Positions 47,530 to 58,255 are shown, numbered from the stretch's first letter. The stretch is 64,000 nucleotides of DNA from Cytophagales bacterium (GCA_030446715.1 JAUJMU010000001.1:411297-475296), one strand, 5' to 3'. The notes: generated from the letters alone by a model not told the origin. A program made the numbers and translations.

Positions 47530-49212
47530 ATGAGTACCCGATTAAACCGCTACAGCGCCACCCTTACCCAGGACGAAACCCAGCCTGCCTCCCAGGCCAT
47601 GCTCTACGGAGCCGGCCTCACCGACGAAGACATGCAGAAGGCGCAGGTAGGCGTTGCCAGTACCGGGTTTGAGGGCAATACGTGCAACATGCACCTCAAC
47701 AGCCTCGCTGATTCGATCAGAGAAAGCGTGAAAGCCACCGGTCTGGTGGGCTTCCGCTTCAATACCATCGGAGTCAGCGACGGCATTTCGATGGGTACGC
47801 ACGGCATGTCGTTTTCCCTGCCTTCCCGCGACGTGATCGCCGATTCCATTGAAACCATTACCGGAGCCCATTATTACGACGGGCTGGTCACGGTGGTAGG
47901 TTGCGACAAGAACATGCCCGGTGCCATGATTGCCATGGGCCGGCTCAACCGTCCGTCGCTGATGGTGTACGGCGGTACCATTCACGGCGGCGAACACAAA
48001 GGCGAAAAATTAAACATCGTATCAGCTTTTGAGGCGCACGGCAAGCACATTGCCGGCACCATTACGCCCGAAGATTTCAGACAGATCATCAAAAAAGCCT
48101 GTCCTGGCCCCGGTGCCTGCGGGGGCATGTACACGGCCAATACCATGGCTTCGGCCATTGAAGCCATGGGCATGACGCTGCCGTACAGTTCATCTTTGCC
48201 GGCTGAGAGTGAAGGCAAGCGCCGCGAATGCAGCCGGGTGGGCGCCGCCATCCGCATCCTGCTGGAAAAAGACATCAAGCCCCGCGACATCATGACGTAC
48301 GAGGCGTTCCTGAACGCCATCAAGCTGACTACCGTACTCGGCGGGTCTACCAACGTCGTGCTGCACCTGCTGGCCATGGCCAAATCGGTGGGCGTGAAGC
48401 TGACGCTGCGGGACTTTGAAAAGATCAACAACGAGTTGCCGCTGCTGGCCGACCTCAAGCCCAGCGGCAAATACCTGATGGAAGACCTCGACCAGATCGG
48501 CGGCATTCCGGCGGTGATGAAGCTGCTGCTGGCCGAGAAGATCCTTGAAGGCGACTGCCAGACGGTTACCGGCAAAACCCTGAAGGAAAACCTGGCGGAG
48601 TTGCCGGGTCTGCCCGACAAGCAGGACCTGATCCGGCCTTTGGGCCGGCCGATCAAGGAAACCGGTCATATTCGTATCCTGCACGGGAACCTGGCTGCGG
48701 CTGGCGCTGTTGCAAAGATCACGGGCAAGGAAGGCGAATATTTTGAAGGTGAGGCCATTACATTTGACTCCGAACAGGCGGTCAATGAGGGGCTGGAAGC
48801 CGGGTCAGTAAAAGCAGGACACGTGGTAGTAATCCGATACGTAGGACCCAAAGGCGGGCCGGGCATGCCCGAAATGCTGAAACCGACGGGTGCCATCATA
48901 GGCGCTGGTCTGGGCGATAAAGTGGCCCTGATCACCGATGGCCGTTTTTCCGGCGGTACCCACGGCTTTGTAGTGGGCCACATCACGCCCGAAGCGCAGG
49001 AAGGCGGCGTAATTGCCCTGGTGCGCAACGGCGACATCATCCGCATTGATGCCGTCAACAATACCATTGACGTGCTGGTATCTGATGAGGAACTGGCCCG
49101 CCGCAGGCAGTCATGGACGCCTCCCCCCTACAAAGCAACTTACGGCATTCTGAAGAAATACATTGCCAACGTATCGTCAGCCTCAGAAGGCTGCGTCACG
49201 GATGGCTGGTGA
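47530..49212 (+). CDS. ilvD: Dihydroxy-acid dehydratase
   Basis: 560 aa; [47 protein letters not shown]. Confidence 0.96.
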   Translation: MSTRLNRYSATLTQDETQPASQAMLYGAGLTDEDMQKAQVGVASTGFEGNTCNMHLNSLADSIRESVKATGLVGFRFNTIGVSDGISMGTHGMSFSLPSRDVIADSIETITGAHYYDGLVTVVGCDKNMPGAMIAMGRLNRPSLMVYGGTIHGGEHKGEKLNIVSAFEAHGKHIAGTITPEDFRQIIKKACPGPGACGGMYTANTMASAIEAMGMTLPYSSSLPAESEGKRRECSRVGAAIRILLEKDIKPRDIMTYEAFLNAIKLTTVLGGSTNVVLHLLAMAKSVGVKLTLRDFEKINNELPLLADLKPSGKYLMEDLDQIGGIPAVMKLLLAEKILEGDCQTVTGKTLKENLAELPGLPDKQDLIRPLGRPIKETGHIRILHGNLAAAGAVAKITGKEGEYFEGEAITFDSEQAVNEGLEAGSVKAGHVVVIRYVGPKGGPGMPEMLKPTGAIIGAGLGDKVALITDGRFSGGTHGFVVGHITPEAQEGGVIALVRNGDIIRIDAVNNTIDVLVSDEELARRRQSWTPPPYKATYGILKKYIANVSSASEGCVTDGW

Positions 49213-49276
49213 GACGATTCAAAGCAGGAACCAGTTATCAGAAATAATTGATGAAGGCTTCATTAAATCACAATAA

Positions 49277-49503
49277 ATGCGTCGGCAACAGGAAAAGCAG
49301 AATAATAATAGTCTGATTCACGCTTTCAATACCGGAGTCACGGCTTTGCTCGAAAAATTCACGGAATCGGGTCAGGATCTGAAAAGCGTAAAGCAGGAGA
49401 TCACCTTAATCAATGAACATCTACAAAAAAGGTCAACGCCATGGAGGAAAGGGTCAGCAGGCTGGAAGAAGTAGTTTTCCGGAAAGGGGGACTGAGGCAA
49501 TAA
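49277..49503 (+). pseudogene. Small coiled-coil protein, 1-nt frameshift in A-tract at 49425-49430
   Basis: ...KQEITLINEHLQK|KVNAMEERVSRLEEVVFRKGGLRQ* restored by one extra A. Confidence 0.5.
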
Positions 49504-49564
49504 GGTTCTTTTCAAAGCTAAATAAGGATGAGTGATTGACCGACACCAGCCTGAAACCTTTCAA

Positions 49565-49592
49565 AAGCTAACCGCTAATTACTAATCGCTAG
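49565..49592. repeat. Heptad array AAGCTAA CCGCTAA TTACTAA TCGCTAG upstream of ilvB
   Basis: 7-nt periodicity. Confidence 0.55.
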
Positions 49593-49631
49593 AAATCCGT
49601 CAGCAGTACCGACATTTATTTTTCAAATCAT

Positions 49632-51372
49632 ATGCAAGCAGTAAAGGAAAAGAAGACCGAAGCGAAAGCCACCGGAACCCGGAAAGAAACCATCAGTGGT
49701 GCGGAAGCCGTGCTGCGCTGCCTCGTAGCGGAAGGCGTTGATACGATTTTCGGGTATCCGGGCGGGGCCATCATGCCGATTTACGATGCCCTGTACGGGT
49801 ATCAGGACCGGCTCCGGCACATCCTGGTGCGGCACGAACAAGGGGCGACCCACGCCGCCCAGGGCTATGCCCGCGTTACGGGTAAGCCGGGGGTGGTGTT
49901 TTGCCACTTCGGGACCGGGAGCCACCAACCTGATCACCGGCCTTGCCGATGCGCAGATTGATTCCACGCCGATGGTCTGCATCACCGGTCAGGTAGCCAG
50001 ACACCTGCTGGGCACCGATGCCTTTCAGGAAACCGACGTGCTGGGGATTTCCATGCCCGTTACCAAGTGGAACTACCAGGTAACGGACATAAACGAACTG
50101 CCCGAAGTGCTGGCCAAGGCTTTCTTTATCGCGAAAAACGGCCGTCCCGGCCCGGTACTGATTGACATTACCAAGGACGTGCAGATTGCCAAATTCGATT
50201 TTTCCTACAAAAGTGCGAACGGATCCGCTCCTACGCCCCGTACCCGAAGCCAACGGCGCAGTCAGTACAGGAAGCGGCAGAGTTGATCAACGCCGCCAAA
50301 AAGCCCTACATTCTGGCCGGCCACGGCATTTTGATTTCCGGCGCACAAAATGAATTCCGGGCGTTGGTGGAAAAGACGGGTATTCCGGTGGCCTCCACGC
50401 TGCTGGGACTGTCGGCATTCCCTGCGACCACCCGCTGTACGTGGGCTACCTGGGCATGCACGGCAACTACGGTCCTAATATCAAAACCAATGAGTGCGAC
50501 CCTGCTCATTGCCGTGGGCATGCGCTTCGACGACCGCGTGACCGGCGACCTGAAAACCTACGCCCGGCAGGCCAGGGTGATTCACATTGAAATTGATCCT
50601 TCTGAAATTGATAAGAATGTAAAGGCCACCGTACCCATCAACGCCGACGCTAAAGAAGCTTTGAATGCCCTGCTGCCGCTGGTGCAGGCGAAGCGGCACG
50701 ACGACTGGCTGAATGAGTTCAAGGAATGTGACCGGATCGAGCACGAGAAAGTAATCGAAAAAGCCATCAATCCCTCCAGCCCGGAACTGAAGATGTCGGA
50801 AGTGGTACACCTGATTTCCGAAATGACGAAAGGCGAAGCCATTGTCGTGACTGACGTGGGGCAGCACCAGATGGCTACTTCGCGGTACTACAAATACCGG
50901 ACGACCAAAAGCAATATTACTTCGGGTGGCCTCGGCACGATGGGCTTTGCCCTGCCGGCCGCCATGGGCTCCAAGATCGGACAACCGGACCGTGAAGTCA
51001 TTGCCATCATCGGCGACGGTGGTTTCCAGATGACGCTACAGGAACTCGGCACTATTTTTCAATTCAACATCGGCTGCAAGATCGTGATCCTCAACAATAG
51101 CTTTCTCGGCATGGTGCGCCAGTGGCAGCAGCTTTTCCACGAGAAGCGGTACTCCTGCACGGAAATGACCAACCCTAACTTTGTGGCCATTGCCAAAGGC
51201 TTCAACATCGAAGCCAGTAAGGTAGCCGACCGCGACAACATCAAAGCCGCCCTGCAGACCATGCTGGACCACCAGGGGGCCGTACCTGCTGGAAGTAGTG
51301 GTGGAGAAGGAAGAGAACGTATTCCCGATGGTGCCGTCCGGTGCCTCGGTATCGAATATACGGCTGGAGTAG
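49632..51372 (+). pseudogene. ilvB: Acetolactate synthase large subunit, five apparent indels
   Basis: Homology-consistent frame recovered by corrections at about 49899-49902, 50209-50212, 50426, 50500 and 51275-51279; ends ...VPSGASVSNIRLE*. Confidence 0.85.
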
Positions 51373-51426
51373 GAGGGGTTTGTTGTAGCCGTGTTGATGA
51401 TCTGTTAATAGTTAATCCGTAATTCC

Positions 51427-51675
51427 ATGTCAGTTCAAGAGCTTAAAGTCCAACTCTGCAGGGTTATTGTTGAAATAGAGGATGAGGCACTGTTACAACA
51501 AATACAAGCGGTGATTGATGCCTCCGGTGAGACCGCTGGTACAGAAGAAGATTGGGGTAAACTCCCTGAATCCGTACGGAAATCTATTGAGGCAAGTTTG
51601 CGGAAGGTAGAAGCTGGAGAAACTGTTTCTCACAAAGACGTAAAAATGAAGTTTGCCAAATGGCTTTCGAAGTAG
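51427..51675 (+). CDS. Antitoxin of RelE/ParE-type module
   Basis: 82 aa; SVRKSIEASLRKVEAGETVSHKDVKMKFAKWLSK; overlaps the toxin gene. Confidence 0.7.
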   Translation: MSVQELKVQLCRVIVEIEDEALLQQIQAVIDASGETAGTEEDWGKLPESVRKSIEASLRKVEAGETVSHKDVKMKFAKWLSK

Positions 51676-51959
51676 AATGGTCAGGAGATGCAGTAGAGGA
51701 TTTTGAAGAAATAATCACATGGCTGGAACAGCACTGGTCCGAGGAAATAGCTGCTGATTTTGCAATCAGAGTATCTGAAGTAATTCAGATATTGCAGAAG
51801 ATGCCGTTTGCTTATCGGGTAATTTCAAAGAAGAGAGCAGTGCGAAGATGTGTAATCAGTAAGCAAACCAGTATGTTTTATAAGGTACAGAAGAATAAGG
51901 TAATTCTACTTGCCTTTTTTGATTCCCGGCAGAATCCGGACGAATTGCTGATTTTCTGA
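51660..51959 (+). CDS. RelE/ParE family toxin
   Basis: 99 aa; VEWSGDAVEDFEEIITWLEQHW...FFDSRQNP. Confidence 0.82.
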   Translation: MAFEVEWSGDAVEDFEEIITWLEQHWSEEIAADFAIRVSEVIQILQKMPFAYRVISKKRAVRRCVISKQTSMFYKVQKNKVILLAFFDSRQNPDELLIF

Positions 51960-52096
51960 CTTCCTACTGGTGAAAAATTCAGAGTATCGGCAAAATTTTG
52001 ATAAAATAGCTTATTACATTGTTAAGGAAGCAGGTTGATAGGATTAAAACTATGGATTACGCCGGTTAGCAGTTGAACAGGATTTACTCACGTAAT

Positions 52097-52324
52097 ATGA
52101 AAACGATAAAACAGCCTTTTTCCAACGCTCAGATTGAACTGCTCAAAGCTTTTTCCCATGACCTTTCGGAAAGCGAACTGGTTGATTTGAAAAAGGTGCT
52201 TGCCCGGTTCTTTGCCCAACGTGCAATCAATGAGGCCGACAGATTGTGGGATGAAAGGGGATGGACAAACGAGGATGTGGAGCGTATGCTGCAAACAAAA
52301 ATGCGAACCTCTAATCTTCGCTGA
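52097..52324 (+). CDS. Putative antitoxin partner of PIN toxin
   Basis: MKTIKQPFSNAQIELLKAFSHDLSESELVDLKKVLARFFAQRAINEADRLWDERGW. Confidence 0.7.
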   Translation: MKTIKQPFSNAQIELLKAFSHDLSESELVDLKKVLARFFAQRAINEADRLWDERGWTNEDVERMLQTKMRTSNLR

Positions 52325-52329
52325 TCGTC

Positions 52330-52752
52330 TTGCTAAAAGTAGTTGTAGATACAAATGTCTTACTGGTCAGCATTTCGACAAGGTCTCCCCTTCATTAGGT
52401 ATTCCGGCAGCTGCTCGATGGAAAATTTATCCTGTGCGTTACAACAGAACTTCTGGCCGAGTACGCGGAGATTATAGAACAGCAAATGGGCCACCTGATA
52501 AGTGAAAGTGTACTGGGTGTGCTGGAAAACCTGCCCAATGTGGAATTAACCACGTCCTATTTCCGGCTTGACCTGCTACAGGATAAAGATGACAATAAGT
52601 TTGTGGATTGTGCAATTGCCCCGAATGCGGATTATATTGTTACCCATGACCATGATTTTGATATACTTACCCGTATTCCTTTTCCAAAAGTGCAGGTGGT
52701 CGGCTCAAATGCTCTTAAAGAAATTATAGGCGTAGATGATGGAACAATTTAG
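52330..52752 (+). pseudogene. PIN-domain toxin with in-frame amber codon (TAG 52396-52398)
   Basis: LLKVVVDTNVLLVSISTRSPLH*VFRQLLDGKFILCVTTELLAEYAEIIEQQ...DCAIAPNADYIVTHDHDFDIL. Confidence 0.75.
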
Positions 52753-53083
52753 TATACAAGCAGAAAAAATCGCAGAAGCCATCCGGCAGCTTACCCATGA
52801 GGAGCAATTCAGGGTCGCTCAGGAAGTACTCCGGCAATTGGAAGAACAGAATGAAGTCCAAACCAAGGAAGGCAGGCAACAGACCACTCTAAGCTTAGTA
52901 GGCAGTTGGCAGCACTTTCCCAAGGAGAATACCGATAACTTTCGGGACGAGGTGAAGCGAAACGGCCAGTCTTCACCCAAAGACCACACCGGCTGGCCCG
53001 AAACACCCTTTCCAAGCTCCCTGATCTCTCCCGAAGACGAAAAGAATATACAGTGCATCTGGAAAAGCCCGGGCGGCTGTTGA
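52739..53083 (+). CDS. Small hypothetical protein overlapping the PIN gene 3' end
   Basis: MEQFSIQAEKIAEAIRQLTHEEQFRVAQEVLRQLEEQ. Confidence 0.4.
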   Translation: MEQFSIQAEKIAEAIRQLTHEEQFRVAQEVLRQLEEQNEVQTKEGRQQTTLSLVGSWQHFPKENTDNFRDEVKRNGQSSPKDHTGWPETPFPSSLISPEDEKNIQCIWKSPGGC

Positions 53084-53157
53084 GAGATGTTGAATTTTGA
53101 ATGTTAAATGGGAAAGGCAGAGGTTTACCCAAACCGGGTTTTTCCTGTCCGCCAGAC

Positions 53158-53185
53158 CGAACAACGAATAACCAATAACGAACAA
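53158..53185. repeat. Heptad array CGAACAA CGAATAA CCAATAA CGAACAA abutting ilvN
   Basis: followed by CTAAA-ATG. Confidence 0.7.
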
Positions 53186-53190
53186 CTAAA

Positions 53191-53772
53191 ATGACCACCA
53201 ACGGCCACCACGACCCCGAAAGGATCTTCATCATTTCCATACTCACGGAAAACAAAAGCGGCTTGCTCAATGCCATTACCATCATTTTTACCCGCCGCAA
53301 GATCAACATCGAGAGCATCAACGTATCGGAGTCGGAAGTAAGTGGCGTAAGCCGGTATACCATCGTGGTCAAACTCACCCGCGAACGGGCCGAAAAGCTG
53401 GTGAAGCAGATCCGGAAGGTGATTGAGGTGCTGGGCGCTTTCCTGTACGAGGAAGAAGAAACGCATTTTCAGGAGATGGCTCTCTACAAAGTACCGCTGG
53501 AGCCCTTCCTCAACGACACCCAGAACCGCGTCGAGAAGCTGATCCGCGACAACTTCGCCCGCATCCTCTACATTGAACGCGAATACATCATCATCGAAAA
53601 AACCGGCCGCAAGAGCGAAACCCAAAAGCTGTTTGAAGACCTGAAGGAATTTGGCGTTTCGGAATTTGTGCGTTCGGCCCGTATCTCCATCTCCAAGTCC
53701 AGGCGCCGCACCGAAACTTTCCTCAGGGAACTGGAAGAGCTCAGCGCCAATTCGGTGAAGGTGGAAGGATAG
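53191..53772 (+). CDS. ilvN: Acetolactate synthase small subunit
   Basis: 193 aa; ACT domain, ILTENKSGLLNAITIIFTRRKINIESINV. Confidence 0.92.
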   Translation: MTTNGHHDPERIFIISILTENKSGLLNAITIIFTRRKINIESINVSESEVSGVSRYTIVVKLTRERAEKLVKQIRKVIEVLGAFLYEEEETHFQEMALYKVPLEPFLNDTQNRVEKLIRDNFARILYIEREYIIIEKTGRKSETQKLFEDLKEFGVSEFVRSARISISKSRRRTETFLRELEELSANSVKVEG

Positions 53773-53773
53773 A

Positions 53774-53893
53774 TTAGTGGTAAGTGGTTAGTTGTAAGTG
53801 ATAAGTGGAGGTCTGAAACAGACTGTATTCTGCTTTAGTAACAATCACTTGCTGCATCTTACTAACCACTGGCCACTAATCACTTACCACTAC
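53774..53893. repeat. Paired heptad-periodic arms (53774-53808 / 53859-53893)
   Basis: TTAGTGG TAAGTGG TTAGTTG TAAGTGA TAAGTGG ... TTACTAA CCACTGG CCACTAA TCACTTA CCACTAC. Confidence 0.75.
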
Positions 53894-53896
53894 CTT

Positions 53897-54799
53897 ATGC
53901 CTAAATTACCGGTCCCCGTTTACGAGTTAGAGACTTTCACCCCCAAAAAGGCGGCTTGCGGGGCAGACGCCCGGCGCGACTGCCTGGTGGAAGTGTTTGA
54001 CCGCCGTAAAACTTCGCGGGCTCCTTTCCCGCACCGGCACGACTTCTTTGAAGTGCTGTTCCTGCACCAAGGCTCAGGCACGCATACAATTGACAACCAG
54101 AGCTTCACCATTCAGCCGCCGTGCGTGTTCTTCCTCTCGCCGGGGCAGATCCACACCTTTTCGCCCTCCGCGGACATTGCCGGTTTTATTTTTCTGTTCA
54201 CAGCGGATTTTTTCCTGATGGACAAGCAGGACAAAAACCGGTTGTTCGACCTGCCCTTTTTCTACAATCCGGACGGCACGCACTCCCCCCTGTACATTGG
54301 CAACCATACGGATGCGGAGCCGGTTACGCAACTGTTCCGGATAGCGGTGCAGGAGTACGACGCCGCCCGCCCCGATTCGGCCGAAGTGCTGCGGCCCCTG
54401 CTGGATATTTTGCTGACTACTTTCAAAAGGCTGTATCCGGTTCAGGCGGTGGAAGCAGGCCGGGGCAAGGGAAAAGTATTGGTGAAACGATTCATGCAGC
54501 TCATTGAGTCGCGTTACCTCGAATACAAGTCGGTGAAGGATTTTGCCGCCAACCTGTCGGTAACCCCTAATCACCTGAACGAAACGGTCAAGCAATGCAC
54601 CGGCCGCACGGCTACGGACCTGATCAAAGACAAGATAATGCTCGAAATCAAGCGGAGCCTGCTCTACACCGACCTGACGGTTTCGGAGATTGCGTACCGG
54701 TTCGGATTTACCGATCAGTCTTACTTTTCGAAGTATTTCCGGCAGCGGGAAGGGCTATCCCCGCAGACTTTCCGCGAAGAAGCCATAAAAACTTCCTGA
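53897..54799 (+). CDS. AraC family transcriptional regulator
   Basis: Cupin-type N-terminus and C-terminal HTH (SEIAYRFGFTDQSYFSKYFRQREGLSPQTFRE). Confidence 0.9.
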   Translation: MPKLPVPVYELETFTPKKAACGADARRDCLVEVFDRRKTSRAPFPHRHDFFEVLFLHQGSGTHTIDNQSFTIQPPCVFFLSPGQIHTFSPSADIAGFIFLFTADFFLMDKQDKNRLFDLPFFYNPDGTHSPLYIGNHTDAEPVTQLFRIAVQEYDAARPDSAEVLRPLLDILLTTFKRLYPVQAVEAGRGKGKVLVKRFMQLIESRYLEYKSVKDFAANLSVTPNHLNETVKQCTGRTATDLIKDKIMLEIKRSLLYTDLTVSEIAYRFGFTDQSYFSKYFRQREGLSPQTFREEAIKTS

Positions 54800-54887
54800 G
54801 AAAGCCGGTTTTTTCCTAACTACCACCCCGATTGTTTACGGATTTTTGTAACCTTCCAATTGTTTATCTTTTCAACTCCCCTTACTC

Positions 54888-55931
54888 ATGGCAAAGTTAA
54901 AATTCGGCAACGTAGAAGAAGAAGTAGTCACCCGCGAAGAATTCCCGATGGAAAAAGCCCGGGAAGTGCTCAAAAACGAAACCATTGCCGTAATAGGCTA
55001 CGGCGTGCAGGGCCCCGGCCAGTCGCTGAACATGCGCGACAACGGCTTTAAAGTGATTGTAGGCCAGCGCAAACCTTCCAAAACGTGGGACAAGGCCGTA
55101 GCCGACGGCTGGAAACCCGGCGAGACCCTTTTTGAAATCGAAGAAGCCCTCCAACGCGGCACCATTATCTGCCTGCTGCTCTCCGATGCCGCCCAGATTG
55201 CCATGTGGCCTACGGTAAAAAAACACCTGACGCCCGGCAAAACCCTCTATTTTTCCCACGGATTCGGCATCACCTACAAAGAACAGACCCAAATCGTGCC
55301 TCCCGCCGGTGTAGACGTGATTCTGGTGGCACCGAAAGGTTCCGGCACCAGTCTGCGCCGCCTGTTTGTGGAAGGCAAGGGCCTCAACTCCTCTTTTGCC
55401 ATTTACCAGGACGCCTCCGGCAATGCCCGCGAAAAAGTAATTGCCATGGGCATCGGCGTTGGCTCCGGCTACCTGTTCCCGACCGATTTCTACAAGGAAG
55501 TAACCTCCGACCTGACCGGCGAACGCGGTACACTGATGGGGGCCATTCAGGGCATTTTTGCGGCTCAGTTTGAAATTCTGCGCAAAAATGGCCATTCGCC
55601 TTCCGAAGCTTTCAACGAAACCGTGGAAGAACTGACCGAGAGCCTGATGCCGCTGGTGGCCGAAAACGGCATGGACTGGATGTACGCCAACTGCTCCACC
55701 ACGGCCCAGCGCGGTGCATTGGACTGGTGGAAGAAGTTCCGCGACGCCACGCTGCCCGTATTCGATGACCTCTACAACAGCGTGAAAGCCGGCAACGAAG
55801 CCGCCCGTTCCATTGCCTCCAACAGCCAGAGTGATTACCGCGAAAAGCTGGAAGGCGAACTGAAAGAACTCCGCGAATCCGAAATGTGGCAGGCCGGCGC
55901 AACTGTGCGCAAGCTCAGGCCGAAGAAATAG
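54888..55931 (+). CDS. ilvC: Ketol-acid reductoisomerase
   Basis: 347 aa; VIGYGVQGPGQSLNMRDNGFKVIVGQRK; APKGSGTSLRRLF. Confidence 0.95.
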   Translation: MAKLKFGNVEEEVVTREEFPMEKAREVLKNETIAVIGYGVQGPGQSLNMRDNGFKVIVGQRKPSKTWDKAVADGWKPGETLFEIEEALQRGTIICLLLSDAAQIAMWPTVKKHLTPGKTLYFSHGFGITYKEQTQIVPPAGVDVILVAPKGSGTSLRRLFVEGKGLNSSFAIYQDASGNAREKVIAMGIGVGSGYLFPTDFYKEVTSDLTGERGTLMGAIQGIFAAQFEILRKNGHSPSEAFNETVEELTESLMPLVAENGMDWMYANCSTTAQRGALDWWKKFRDATLPVFDDLYNSVKAGNEAARSIASNSQSDYREKLEGELKELRESEMWQAGATVRKLRPKK

Positions 55932-56394
55932 TTGTTCGTTTTTAGTTATTCGTTACTCGTTATTGGTTGGTAGATTTGAGGATGGAGAAATCGGCTTACA
56001 CAGATCTGGAGGTTTGGAAGACTAGCCGTGAACTGGTAAACTGGGTGTATTCGGCAACTAAATTCTTTCCTAAGGAGGAAATGTATGGCCTCACCCAGCA
56101 GATGAGGAGATGTGCCGTTTCCATTCCTTCCAATACTGCTGAGGGGTGCGGCAGAAATCATCCAAAAGATTCCATTCAGTTCTTTCACATTGCCCGAGGG
56201 TCGATATATGAACTGGAAACCCAATTGTATCTGGGCTTTGACCAAAGCTACATAGATGAAAATGCGCTGCAGTCAGGATTGGAAAGAGTGATTCACTGCA
56301 AAAAACTGCTGAATGGCTTTATCAACTACTACCAGAAGCTATCAGCCAATAACGAAAAACGAGCAACTACCAACCAGTAACTAGTAACCAGCAA
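55931..56394. mobile_element. Heptad-array-flanked four-helix-bundle cassette 1
   Basis: Left GTTGTTC GTTTTTA GTTATTC GTTACTC GTTATTG GTTGGTA; right CCAATAA CGAAAAA CGAGCAA CTACCAA CCAGTAA CTAGTAA CCAGCAA. Confidence 0.6.
55982..56380 (+). CDS. Four helix bundle protein (23S rRNA IVS/S23 family)
   Basis: TDLEVWKTSRELVNWVY...[19 protein letters not shown]...[16 protein letters not shown]. Confidence 0.9.
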   Translation: MEKSAYTDLEVWKTSRELVNWVYSATKFFPKEEMYGLTQQMRRCAVSIPSNTAEGCGRNHPKDSIQFFHIARGSIYELETQLYLGFDQSYIDENALQSGLERVIHCKKLLNGFINYYQKLSANNEKRATTNQ

Positions 56395-56399
56395 CTAAA

Positions 56400-57797
56400 A
56401 TGCAGACACTATTTGATAAAATCTGGGACAGCCACGTGGTAAAGCGCAGGGAAGGCTTCCCGGATGTATTGTACATTGACCGCCATTACATTCACGAAGT
56501 AACTTCCCCGCAGGCGTTTAACGGGCTGCGGAAGCGCGGCATCGGCGTGTTCCGCACGGACCAGACGACGGCCACGGCTGACCACAACGTACCCACCAAA
56601 GATCAGCACCTGCCCATCCGGGAGGCGCTTTCACGGCACCAGGTAGAGACGCTGCGGAAAAACTGCGCCGAATTCGGCGTGGAACTCTACGACCTGCTAC
56701 ACCCCTACCAGGGCATTGTACACATCATTGGTCCGGAACTGGGCCTGACGCTGCCGGGCATGACCATGGTCTGCGGCGACAGCCATACGTCCACGCACGG
56801 CGCTTTTGGCAGCATTGCTTTTGGTATCGGCACCAGCGAGGTGGAGCAGGTACTGGCCACGCAGTGCGTCCTTCAATACAAGCCCAGGCGGATGCGGATC
56901 AACGTGAATGGCCAACTGGGCAAGGGTGTCCTTTCCAAGGACATTATCCTGTACATTATCTCTAAAATTTCGGCCAGCGGCGGCAACGGCTACTTTGTGG
57001 AGTACGCCGGCGATGCCATCCGGGGCCTGAGCATGGAGGCCCGCATGACCATCTGCAACATGAGCATTGAGATGGGCGCCCGGGGCGGTCTGATTGCCCC
57101 CGACCAGACCACTTTTGACTACGTGAAAGGCCGCCGGTTTGCTCCGCAGGGTGAAGACTTCGAAAAAGTCGTGGCTTACTGGCAAACACTGAAAACCGAC
57201 GAGGGAGCTGTTTTCGATAAAGAATACGACTTCGACGCGGACGATATTGGTCCCATGATCACTTACGGCACCAATCCGGGTATGGGAATCAAAGTGACCG
57301 AACGCATTCCCACGCTGGAAGAACTGAAGGACATCAGTGAACATGCTTCTTTCACCAAATCACTGGAATACATGGGCCTGAAGCCCGGCGGCCAGTTGCT
57401 GGGGCAGAAGGTCGACTACGTATTCATCGGCTCCTGCACCAATGCCCGCATCGAGGACCTGCGCCTGGTAGCCGATTTTGTAAAGGGCAAACGCAAGGCC
57501 TCCGGCGTAGAAGTATGGATTATCCCCGGCTCCAAGCAAGTAGAGAAGCAGGCGCAGGAAGAAGGCCTGGACCAGGTATTTGAGGAAGCAGGTTTTGAGT
57601 TGCGCGGCCCCGGCTGCTCGGCCTGCCTCGGTATGAACGAAGACAAAGTGCCGGCCGGTAAATACTGCATCTCTACCTCTAACCGTAACTTCGAAGGCCG
57701 CCAGGGACCCGGTGCCCGCACCTTCCTCGCCAGTCCGCTCTCCGCCGCGGCAGCTGCCGTAACGGGCCGGGTGGAGGATATACGGGAGTATATTTAG
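56400..57797 (+). CDS. leuC: 3-isopropylmalate dehydratase large subunit
   Basis: 465 aa; [35 protein letters not shown]. Confidence 0.96.
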   Translation: MQTLFDKIWDSHVVKRREGFPDVLYIDRHYIHEVTSPQAFNGLRKRGIGVFRTDQTTATADHNVPTKDQHLPIREALSRHQVETLRKNCAEFGVELYDLLHPYQGIVHIIGPELGLTLPGMTMVCGDSHTSTHGAFGSIAFGIGTSEVEQVLATQCVLQYKPRRMRINVNGQLGKGVLSKDIILYIISKISASGGNGYFVEYAGDAIRGLSMEARMTICNMSIEMGARGGLIAPDQTTFDYVKGRRFAPQGEDFEKVVAYWQTLKTDEGAVFDKEYDFDADDIGPMITYGTNPGMGIKVTERIPTLEELKDISEHASFTKSLEYMGLKPGGQLLGQKVDYVFIGSCTNARIEDLRLVADFVKGKRKASGVEVWIIPGSKQVEKQAQEEGLDQVFEEAGFELRGPGCSACLGMNEDKVPAGKYCISTSNRNFEGRQGPGARTFLASPLSAAAAAVTGRVEDIREYI

Positions 57798-57801
57798 AAT
57801 T

Positions 57802-58249
57802 GATGCCCGATGTTTGATGCCCGAAATGCGAACATCGAGCATCAAATATCGAATATGATGAAGAGTCACACTGATCTGGATGTCTGGAAGGAGAGCAGGG
57901 CTTTGGTGAAAAATGTTTATGAAATCACCAAGGCATTTCCGAAAGAAGAAGTGTACGTTTTGACAACACAAATGCGCAGGTGCGCAGTGTCAATTCCGTC
58001 AAATATTGCCGAAGGCAGCGGCAGGAACTACGCCAAGGACTCAATTCAGTTTTTTCATATTGCTAGAGGCTCCCTATACGAATTGGAAACCCAAATGTAT
58101 CTTGCCTTTGATCAGGATTACATCAGCGAAGTAATTTTGACTGACAAACTAAATGTCATTTCCAAGTGTAAGCAGATGCTTAACGGCTTAATCAACTACC
58201 ACGAAAGGCTCCCAAGATAGCGATATCCAAACATCGGGCATCTAACATC
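57802..58249. mobile_element. Heptad-array-flanked four-helix-bundle cassette 2
   Basis: gatgcccgatgtttg (57802-57816) perfectly inverted at 58228-58242; arrays in 7-nt units on both sides. Confidence 0.65.
57855..58220 (+). CDS. Four helix bundle protein (23S rRNA IVS/S23 family), paralogue
   Basis: [17 protein letters not shown]...[19 protein letters not shown]...[16 protein letters not shown]. Confidence 0.9.
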   Translation: MMKSHTDLDVWKESRALVKNVYEITKAFPKEEVYVLTTQMRRCAVSIPSNIAEGSGRNYAKDSIQFFHIARGSLYELETQMYLAFDQDYISEVILTDKLNVISKCKQMLNGLINYHERLPR

Positions 58250-58255
58250 GTCAAT

